64,000 nt of DNA from Kingdonia uniflora. Its lineage: Eukaryota > Streptophyta > Magnoliopsida > Ranunculales > Circaeasteraceae. The stretch covers positions 2,480,001 to 2,544,000 of the forward strand of contig JACGCM010002082.1 in the NCBI GenBank assembly GCA_014058105.1, read 5' to 3'. This document shows positions 56,165 to 64,000 of this stretch, one piece after another. Below the pieces are notes generated by a model. The model was not told the origin of the DNA. It ran no database searches and saw only the letters and a program-made list of their open reading frames with translations. The position numbers were made by a program, and so were the translations under genes. Each line of letters opens with the position of its first letter. Within the stretch, counting starts at the first letter, position 1.

Positions 56165-57480
56165 ATCAAGGAATGGGAGAAAGTGAAATAAATAATCACT
56201 TGAGATTAACCGATTTCGATTAATTTTGGTCAAAATCAATAGGTCCAAAAATCTTGAATTAATGGTCTAACCCTAGCCTAATTCAAGTTGGTTTGATTAT
56301 CTAGTATTAACAAACAAAAACACATCAAGTCAAGATCCACGCTCAGGATGTTAATCCACAAAGCATGACCGCTCTGTTACCAATTAGTAAGATTCGAAAA
56401 CATGCCATAATTCCCGCCATCATTTTCCTGAGGCGTCAGCAGCCCCTGAGTTCCCCCAAGAAGATTAGAACCTCCCACCCCTAAAGCTGAAGGAATGGTA
56501 CCTCTCGCACTCGCTCAACGCCAGCCGTCGCCTGACCCCTCTTGGTCGCAGCTCGTAGAGCGGGTGTCTGTAATCTTGTATGTTTGTCTCTTGTCATTAT
56601 AGATAGAAGGTACCCAACTTGCAGAAAAGAAATCAACGACCACCACAAGTCACTGCCAAACTAACACTTCCCGTATAAACCAATCTCAAACACCACAATC
56701 CAACCATAAACCATCTATAAACCAACCCAACACCTACAAAAGTATATACTTCCCCAAATCCTACAATGCCTCAATTCTCCAACAATTAAACCAAGAATAA
56801 CAAGAATGTACACACCGAAACACAGCCGAAAACCCCAGTGTGAAAATCACTAACCACTGCACAGACCAATCACCTGGAAGAAAAAACCCATGTCCGTAGA
56901 ATCCAATTCCAACAATGCAAACAATCAAACAGTACTCAAAAATCATAAACCAGATCCTTTAATCAATAAACACGAAACAACAGTCCAAATTCTAAGTACC
57001 AATTGTAACAGTCACAATAGGAAGAACAAATTGAGCATGAAACTTGAAGGAGAGAGATCAGGACAAGCTTACCAAGGCAGTGAACGAAGAGAGAGTGATT
57101 CCAAAATAAAGTAGGGCAAAACTGGCGTGATCAAACCACAAAATTGGAATGCCAAACTTTGAATTTGACTTGGAGGAGTAGAGAAAACACTAAAGATGGA
57201 GAAACCCCTTCCAATCGAGAGTAAAATCGAGCTAGTGAGAGAGAGGAATTATAGAAGACAGTGGATAACTCGAGTCGGTGAGAGAGAAATAATGAGAGAA
57301 AAGAAGAAGAAGTTGAGGGAGATGTATTTTTCTGTGTATGTTTTTTTCTCAAACTAAAACCGTATTCGAGCAGAACATCAAGTCTGTTTTGCTCACTGAA
57401 ACTGGCATCTAAGTAGATTATTCAAACACAAAATTTTGCATTCGAATATGAAATGGTCTATTCCCATACACAGGAGGTAA
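56165..57480 (-). mobile_element. LTR and short interior of an unclassified LTR element, minus strand
   Basis: Read on the minus strand, TGGTAACAGAGC (56371-56382) is one base off the initiator tRNA-Met primer site TGGTATCAGAGC, so an LTR should end at about 56384 and extend up to about 57480. The interior (56165-56370) is non-coding and stops at the Athila fragment. Within the LTR an ORF starts at 56597 (MTRDKHTRLQTPALRAATKR) with a frame break; it is not recognised. The upstream end is purine/pyrimidine biased (57220-57340) and contains TTCGAA-type motifs (57360-57480). Confidence 0.5.
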
Positions 57481-57483
57481 ATT

Positions 57484-57583
57484 CGAAAAAAAATAGTCAG
57501 ACAGCACAAAGAAATTAAAAATAAAAAACTAGAAGAAAATCCTTTTTTTTGTTTTGTTTGTGCTGTCTGACTATTTTTGTTCG
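57484..57583. repeat. Inverted repeat, 27-bp arms
   Basis: Arms 57484-57510 and 57557-57583, matching but for one position, around the core AATAGTCAGACAGCACAAA / TTTGTGCTGTCTGACTATT. The spacer is 46 bp and A/T-rich. It separates the minus-strand LTR on the left from the plus-strand Copia gag on the right. Confidence 0.85.
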
Positions 57584-57589
57584 ATTAAT

Positions 57590-59478
57590 AGATTCTGGGA
57601 AGTTTGGAGGTCCTGTTAATCATTCTCCACTCTTCGATGGCAAAGATTATCTATACTGGAAAGTCTGAATGGTTGCTTTCTTACAATCAATCGGGGAAGA
57701 TGTATGGATTGCCATTGAGGATGGATGGAAACAACCTAGCATGATACAAGGTGCACTAGGTAGTGCTATAGAGGTCCTTAAGCCTAGAGACCAATGGTCA
57801 AAGGGAGAAAAAGATGTTGCCGGTTATAACTCTAAAGGCCTAATGCTATCTTTATGGTTGCGAGTCAGAGTGAGTTTTGACATATTTCTACCTATATACC
57901 ACTTTGAAGGAAGATTGGGACATTCTAGTTCGAACTCATGAAGGCGATGATACATTTAAAGATAGTAAACTCCAAATGCTTACTTCGCAATTTGAGAATA
58001 TTCGAATTAGTAATAATAAACCTTTTGATGAATTCTATGCGAAACTAATTGATATTTCAAATACTAGTGCCATATTAGGAGCTCCGTATTCCGATGTCCA
58101 AATTGTTCACAAAGTTCTAAGGTCTCTTCCTAAGAGCTTTAGATCCAGATGTGATGCTATCGAGGAAGCTTAGGATTTTTAAAAAATGAAACCCGATACA
58201 TTAGCTGAAAAGTTGCAAACTTTTGAACTCGAGATGAAAATAGAAAACCCTGAGAAGAGCAATAGTTTTGCTTTTAAATCTTCATCTTACTCTTGTTCTT
58301 CTAAGGGTACCAAAGAGGTTGATCACTCATATATCTCAGATGATGATGAAGGTTTGAATATAGATTTATCAATTGCTCTTATTAGCCAACAATTTTAAAA
58401 AATCTTGAAAAAACTTTAATTTCAAAAACAAGGGCAATCGAAGAAATATAAACCGCGACCTCTTGATCGGGTCAAATCTTATAATTGGCAGACCAACAAT
58501 GACACTGATTTTATTGATGCTAAATGTTATAAGTATCACAATTTTGGCCATTATGCTCATAGCTGTCCTAATGGGAAATCTGGAACTAATCACAAAGCTA
58601 TGAACATTAGTGTTACTTGGGATGATAGTGATGATGAAAAAAATAACAATGAGGATCATCCCCAAGTAGTTGAGAATGGTCAATATTATGCATATCCCGC
58701 TTTTCTAAATTGTAGTAATGAGAACTTTGACTCTTTTGAACTTGAAAATTCCATTGAAAATCAGAGTGATCATGAAAAATGTGAATTTGAGGACCTGAAT
58801 CTTGAAGACTTGAAAGACCATGTTAATACACTCACGTTCGAATTTTAAGATCAAATTGAGAATACAAGTCACAAGATAAAAATGCTTGAAGATGAGAAAC
58901 AAGGCCTCCATGACAAGGTTATGATTTTAGAGATAAGAGTTCATGATCCAAAGGAGAAAATGAAATCAACTTTGGACGAATTACATACGACCAAACTTGA
59001 TTTAGTTTTATCTCAACAGAAACTTAAAAATGTTTGTCATGGAGTAAAAAATATTGATAAGATGTTATGTATGAGAAAAACGGGTAATGATATAAGGGGT
59101 CTAGGATATGAGGAACATCTCTCTAGTACCAACACTCCTCAAGTCATGAAATTTGTCAAAGCAATTGCTAATTCATTAATACCCAAATATAATATAATAT
59201 CCTCTACTGGTAATCAGGCCAAAAGGTTCTCGAACTCTCAGATTTATCATTGTATAATATGTAGTCGAAAGGGCCATATTGCATCGTATTATAGATTTGT
59301 TGGATCCTATCAACCATATGCTCGACCAATCAATGGGTAAAGATATAACTCAAATTTGATTTCTCTAAATGTGAATAGTGAGAATGTAAGTAGGTGGTTT
59401 GCACACGAAATATCACCTCGAAAGATTAGTCGGGCTGTTTGGGTACGAAAGGATGACTTGTCACCACAAATAAGGTAA
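57590..59478 (+). pseudogene. gag: Copia gag polyprotein, no pol
   Basis: Frame pieces in order: GGPVNHSPLFDGKDYLYWKV and FLQSIGEDVWIAIEDGWKQP (57590-57840), a frame shift near 57870, then the UBN2-type capsid (KEDWDILVRTHEGDDTFKDS, KLQMLTSQFENIRISNNKPF, DEFYAKLIDISNTSAILGAP, VHKVLRSLPKSFRSRCDAIE; up to about 58173). The linker and zinc knuckle follow (CYKYHNFGHYAHSC near 58525-58566, one Cys replaced by Tyr), a Glu/Asp-rich coiled coil (58850-59060) and a second knuckle CIICSRKGHIASYY, last Cys lost (59250-59290). It ends VWVRKDDLSPQIR at about 59478. Protease, integrase and RT, expected next, are absent. Confidence 0.82.
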
Positions 59479-59479
59479 T

Positions 59480-60351
59480 GAATATCAACTGAGACGGGTT
59501 ATCAGTATGTTCCATTAATTAGGTACATTTCTTACACTGTCTCAGTTTGTTTTAATTTTTATTTTTAGGACAGTAGGGTACTATTTTATTTTTATTTATA
59601 CTTTACACTTTTGGAGCTTTTGTATAAAAAATATTCTTGCTAGACTTGGACTGTGCTTTTGTGTTATATTAATTCATTGGATAACTATTTGGTAAAATCA
59701 CATTTCACAATAGTCATTGATCCTCTTATTTAAACTAAAAGCTTATCGTGATTAGAACCACGTGAGGATAACTGCAGAGACTTCGTATATAATACTATGT
59801 GAGGATCTAGCCATTTTACAAGCTTCGAGTGTTATTTCATAAATTCTTTCCAGATTTAGCATTTTTTTATGATCTTATTTTTTATAATCAATTATCGATG
59901 GTAACTTCAACTTCAAGTTAGTCTAATAGAACATTCATTATACTTGATTCGTGACGAAAAACATACTATGTGAGACCGAAGATATGACAATAGGCTTTTT
60001 ATTATTATACCTTTTTGGCCTTCGTCTATGCTTACCAAAAATTTCTTCCGTTTACAGCCTTTTTGTGCCTTCAAATATGCCATTCGTTTTATATCCAGCT
60101 CCTTTTAACCCATTTGTTCTGAGACTTTTCAGTAAAATTAAAGTGAAGGAAGGGCTGAAACTATGTAGTTTAAGTAGGAAAAGATGAATAGAAAGATAGA
60201 GTATCCCCAATATTTTTGCTAGTATATCAATAAAAGTCTTACAAAAAAGAGAGGGAGAAGAAGTATTCTATTCAATGTGTACGCAATAAAGAGAAAGAAT
60301 GACGAGAGGTAAACTCAATTTAAAGAAAGAGGGTGAAAAAGTGTAAATTGT
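59480..60351. other. AT-rich DNA between Copia gag and element C
   Basis: No gene recognised. The 78-codon frame at 59951-60187 has no known relative. Element C starts at 60352; the five bases before it are AATTGT-like (ATTGT), and their partner lies beyond the window. Confidence 0.5.
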
Positions 60352-60863
60352 TGTAGAGACTTATCCCTCGATCTCATTCAAAATCGAGATCACCCAGTTC
60401 GAATTATCCCCATCTTAGGCTCACGCATCTTTAAAAACTCCAGTCAACATTCTAATCAACCCCACAAACTGTCTCTACGAACTCGTTAGTTATTCACCCA
60501 ACCGCCACTAACTACATTATTCGGAAAACGTGCTCTGGCTCGATGAAGAGATGCGGGGAAGGCCTATATAAATAAAAATTTCCAGAAGAGACAGGGACAA
60601 GAAAAATTACGCAATTTTCTTATTTATGAGAGTTAAAGTATTTCTATTTAGAGATCACTTGTAATAAAGATATCCGCCTCAAGCAATAAAGATAATTTCA
60701 CAAAAAATCTTCCATACGAGGTCGTGGATTTTTCCTATTTAGAGGTTTTCCATGCTAAAACCACCTATTTCAGTTCTTACTTTCCATTAGAATAATATTA
60801 CAGGTTCATTGGTGTGATAACGAATTCCTAACCATTTCGAGCTTACAGAATTTGGCCATTACA
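60352..60863 (+). repeat. Element C 5' LTR
   Basis: 512 bp, TGTAGAGACTTATCCCTCGA...GGCCATTACA. TATA box TATATAAATA at 60565-60574 (18833 in A). The primer region TTTGGCACCGTCTGTGGG follows at 60864. Confidence 0.9.
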
Positions 60864-60935
60864 TTTGGCACCGTCTGTGGGAAAGATTGCATTTCTACGT
60901 TATCCTAAGGCAGGCTTTCACTACTACTTTCAATT

Positions 60936-62330
60936 ATGGTTTCTTCCAGACAACCGGCCGTTGGAGCTCAGTTCAAATTTTTTGTAAATCAGGGACAACT
61001 CACAGAGTTGCGGGCGAATCTCCACGCCGGGACAGAGAAACACACTGAACTCAAACTTCAGTTAACAAAGGATCGAGAGCTTCGTGAAAAAGATCTTGAT
61101 GCAGAACGACAAGCTCATTTGACAGTGCTCAAACGGCATGAAGACCAGATAACAATAATGCAAAATTTCCCTCGAGGCTCTGTAAAATACTCAGCAAGCT
61201 CCTCCAGCCAGAGGCCACGATCAGCTCTAGAGACCTACCACATTTTAGCAAGGGAAAGATTGAGACCTCGGGGAGTGGCCAGTAAAGCCATTTCCAGGAA
61301 TCTACTGCACGGACCACAACCCTCCATCCATTTGGGGGGGGGGGAGTTCAATCAAAAGTTAGCCGAGGCCATCAAATTTCTATCCGTCAGGAGGATGAAC
61401 AACGACCTCTACATCAAGTTCTAGTATGAGATCGCTTGAGTGAAGGTACGAGAGCTCATCATCCCCAGCCTACACGTCCAGCGATTCAACCAGTACGATA
61501 TTTCATCACAAAAGAACACATGAGCCAACGGATTAAGGAATTGATCGAGGCACAAGATCTAGGTACTACCGGCGATACCACAAAGTTATAAGGAAGTCCG
61601 ATTGCCAAAGAACTATTTGATATGGAGATGCCGAAAGGTTTCCATACTACCAAAATTTGCAAATACAAAGGTACTGACCCGAAGGAGCACATTCAGCAGT
61701 ACAGTGATTCATTGGGGTCATACTCCAATCTCAACCATATCCTCTGTCATCTATTCGCTACAAGTTTACAAGTGGAACTACTCCGATGGTTCTATTCTCT
61801 CCCTGAAGAATCCATCTACAGATTTGATCAACTATAGAAGTAGTTCATCAAGACATATGCTCACAGCAGAGACAAAAAGGAGAACTTGTATTCTCTTATC
61901 GGTCTTAAGCAGTCGTATGGAGAAAAGCTCGAAGACTTCCCAAAGAAATTCATAGAGCTTGCGAGGAAAGTGGATAGCCTCGACCAAAAAATAGCTGTTA
62001 AAGCTTTCACCAATGCCCTCTGGCTCGACTGCAAGGCCAAGGAATACCTCTTTCTTAAAAAACCTGTGACATTAGAGGAGATGATCACCAAAGTCAACAG
62101 ATACGTTGATTTGGAGAAGATGATATATTAGCGACAAAAGTCTACTAAATCTGTTCTCTCCACCAAAATCCCAGCTACAGATCGAACTAACGAACCCAAG
62201 GAGAAACAAGGAGATCAGAAATACGCTAAGGGGATCACTGGATACCTTCGGAAAAATGGTCTACATAACATACCTGTCCTCCCGAAATTGGACGTCCGAA
62301 TCTCTATAATCTTTCCACGTTAAAACCATC
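60936..62330 (+). pseudogene. gag: Element C gag
   Basis: The ATG at 60936 opens a 162-codon frame (MVSSRQPAVGAQFKFFVNQG, coiled-coil part ELKLQLTKDRELREKDLDAE) that ends at 61424 after an 11-G run near 61334, where a slip has probably shifted the frame. The capsid resumes at 61500-62131: MEMPKGFHTTKICKYKGTDP, NHILCHLFATSLQVELLRWF, NLYSLIGLKQSYGEKLEDFP, AFTNALWLDCKAKEYLFLKK. Stops at about 61837 and 62131. Close homologue of A's gag. Confidence 0.85.
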
Positions 62331-62415
62331 TGTTTCAGTTTTTACTATCCATTTGAATATTATTACAGGTTCATTGGTGTGATAGCGAATTCTTAACCAT
62401 TTCGAGCTTTGGGAA
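62316..62415 (+). repeat. LTR-derived 90-100-bp insert between gag and protease of element C
   Basis: From TTAAAACCATCTGTTTCAGT to ACCATTTCGAGCTTTGGGAA the sequence repeats the 3' part of C's own LTR (about 60760-60855), in the same orientation. Element A lacks it at this place (20610-20625). CTTTCCAC before and TTTTCCAC after it look like the break points. Confidence 0.8.
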
Positions 62416-62576
62416 TTTTTCCACTTCTATTGAAGGATCTACTCTTCCGCGCATCTTAACCACTGGAGCCCATCGATAATCGATCATTCTAGCTACATCA
62501 TAAGGTAAATAATCATACTACAGACAATTGCTATGCACTGTAGCGATTACTCAAGTACATTTTTAAGTAGTGACGG

Positions 62577-63242
62577 ATGCTCGAATACATTGTCGATCTG
62601 AAGTCATGCAAAGATGGTAATTATAGGAAGAAGCCTGAAGTCGTTCAGGTCAATGATAGAGCTGAGGAAAAACATCTCTACTATATGCTCCTTAGCAACA
62701 TGATTGAAATCAATCAGATCAGCAATTCCAACAGATTAAAACGCAGGAGGCTATCAGAATGTTGTGATCTTATACCTCAAGACAAAGAAGCCAAACTTCT
62801 TCCCGAGTCGAGCAATCGCCGACTCGGAATCTCATTTGAAGATTGCGATACTAGCCTTGTCTATTTTCCACATCATGATGCATTAGTAATAATGCTCAAG
62901 ATGAAAAAATTTGTCATGCGCACAATGATGATCGATACTGGAAGCGGTATTGAAATTTTGTTTCAGAGTACGATTGACCAGATGGATTTGGCCGGCAAAG
63001 TTATTCAGAGCGATACCGACATCAGTGGAATCAATGGCTCCAGGAAGGAACGTGTAGGCAAGATCACCTTACCTATTACCGCAGGACCAGCCACCGTCGA
63101 TGTCATTTTCTATGCCATTAATGCCAAATCTCGTTATCTCGGGATTATGGGCCGCTGTTGGTTACATAATATGGAAGCAATCGCTTCCACCTATCATCAA
63201 GCACTCCGATTCAGGCACGACAATGGTATTTACGAGATCTGA
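62577..63242 (+). CDS. Element C linker and aspartic protease (open over 221 codons)
   Basis: A 221-codon frame. The N-terminal linker has AEEKHLYYMLLSNMIEINQI. The protease has MMIDTGSGIEILFQSTIDQM with the DTGS active-site triplet, SDTDISGINGSRKERVGKIT, FYAINAKSRYLGIMGRCWLH and NMEAIASTYHQALRF. It is the longest uninterrupted transposon-coding stretch in the right half and keeps all visible protease motifs. It is still only a piece of a polyprotein, with stops on both sides (63240 and upstream of 62577). Confidence 0.8.
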   Translation: MLEYIVDLKSCKDGNYRKKPEVVQVNDRAEEKHLYYMLLSNMIEINQISNSNRLKRRRLSECCDLIPQDKEAKLLPESSNRRLGISFEDCDTSLVYFPHHDALVIMLKMKKFVMRTMMIDTGSGIEILFQSTIDQMDLAGKVIQSDTDISGINGSRKERVGKITLPITAGPATVDVIFYAINAKSRYLGIMGRCWLHNMEAIASTYHQALRFRHDNGIYEI

Positions 63243-63339
63243 GGTAATCAAAAACTCTCTCGAGCATGTGAAAATGCTATTTCTGCCATCCTAGATATTT
63301 CAGACAGATTGGCCGCATAGCAATTACTGAAAGGTGATC

Positions 63340-64000
63340 ACCTCAATGATCAACCACTTACAGAGGAGCCCAAAGAATATTTTAGCCTTGATGGACCTAG
63401 CAGAGGAACTTTCATCAAAACTAAGCTGGTTCAGCATGAAAAAGATACTCTCATTCAGTTCTTGCAACTCAATCAAAACGTTTTTGCATGGCCTTTCAAA
63501 GAAATGCCCGGGATCGATCCGACAATGGCTTGTCACAAGTTAGCCATCAATATTAACGCCACAGCGGTCAAACAGAAAGAACGACAAATTTTACCTCATC
63601 TTCGAGATAAAGTTAATACCGAGATTGAGAAATTGATCAAAGTAGGATTTATTTGAGAAGCCAAGTATCCAGACTGGATATCCAACATTATCGCTGCCCC
63701 AAAGAAGAGCAGAAAAGTTTGAATTTATATAGATTTTACAGATCTGAACAAACATACTCCAAAGGACAGTTTCCTACTTCCCAATATTCATCAAATCCTT
63801 GATTCCATAGCAGTCCATGATTTCCTATCTATAATGGATGCTGCTTCAGGGTATAATCAAATTCTACTTTTTGAAGAAGATCAAGAAAATACAACTTTCA
63901 TCACTAAAAGAGGTTTTTATTACTACAAAGTCATGCCCTTCGGGCTCAAGAACGTAGGAGCTACATATAAATGCATAATGACAACTATATTCAAAGTACA
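63340..64000 (+). pseudogene. Element C reverse transcriptase, N-terminal part
   Basis: LIQFLQLNQNVFAWPFKEMP, GIDPTMACHKLAINI, VNTEIEKLIKVGFI, a stop, EAKYPDWISNIIAAPKK, HTPKDSFLLPNIHQILDSIA, MDAASGYNQI, YKVMPFGLKNVGATYKCIMT. The window ends before the YVDD box, so the active site of this copy cannot be judged. Confidence 0.83.

Larger units (their letters stand above)
60352..64000 (+). mobile_element. Element C: Tat-lineage Ty3/gypsy of the same family as A (5' part)
   Basis: LTR 60352-60863, primer region, gag, linker, protease and the N-terminal half of RT; it runs off the window. Protein motifs match element A closely, and C is the better preserved copy (fewer stops). It is a separate insertion about 17 kb downstream of A. 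Confidence 0.9.

Noticed and set aside
57131..57352. Minus-strand Ser/Leu-rich frame
   Set aside because: Comes from a purine-rich tract in the LTR; no coding character.
1..64000. CRISPR arrays, bacterial operons, rRNA
   Set aside because: The window is plant nuclear DNA; the regular repeats found are LTR or 3'-region tandem repeats without spacers.
1..64000. tRNA genes
   Set aside because: None could be folded by eye; the primer-site matches to tRNA ends are 12-18 bp only.

Overview
The window is nuclear DNA of a flowering plant, most likely a dicot. The evidence is AT-rich sequence, short GT-AG introns of about 75-90 bp, a plant-specific HIPP gene, and plant transposon families (Tat and Athila Ty3/gypsy, Copia, CACTA, PIF/Harbinger, LINE). 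The species cannot be told from the sequence. Apart from the partial HIPP gene at the left edge, almost everything recognisable is transposon-derived and mostly decayed.

Layout. 1-1037 (-): 5' part of a heavy-metal-associated isoprenylated protein gene with three exons. 1340-4460: non-coding sequence with a degenerate ~62-bp repeat and the left side of an old insertion target. 4461-43368: one Tat-lineage Ty3/gypsy element (element A), bounded by a perfect 5-bp target duplication GTATG 38.9 kb apart. A is split twice. A 14.1-kb CACTA transposon (4544-18638) sits inside its 5' LTR, and a second Tat-like element, B (30754-42366), sits near its 3' end. The CACTA carries decayed TNP2 and Transposase_24 genes plus host fragments of the cohesin loader SCC2, a MATE/DTX transporter and one unidentified exon. 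43377-43700: remnant of a DUF1985/Ulp1-like coding sequence, the other side of A's target.

44550-56380: a mosaic of truncated elements. It holds two copies, in opposite orientation, of one Ty3/gypsy family with large pol deletions (44550-46860 + and 50380-53640 -), a 629-bp PIF/Harbinger MITE with TAA duplication, a LINE RNase H fragment, arrays of TTCGAA palindromes and an Athila pol fragment. 56384-60351: an LTR with an initiator-tRNA-Met-like primer site on the minus strand, a 27-bp-arm inverted repeat, and a Copia gag without pol. 60352-64000: a third Tat element (C), same family as A, running off the window; its LTR, gag, protease and the start of RT are visible.

Most notable is the 3' half of A and of B. 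Each carries, antisense to gag-pol, a multi-exon gene resembling the 'putative gypsy type transposon' domain (PF04195-like) followed by long coiled coils. Each also has a second, short antisense ORF. The copy in B has what looks like its own plant promoter (G-box, TATA box) and a spliced 5' UTR intron. Additional antisense ORFs are known in the Tat lineage; the gene anatomy readable here is unusually detailed. Tandem repeats lie between pol and the antisense gene in both elements. All protein genes inside the transposons contain stops or frameshifts, so the system as seen here is fossil.
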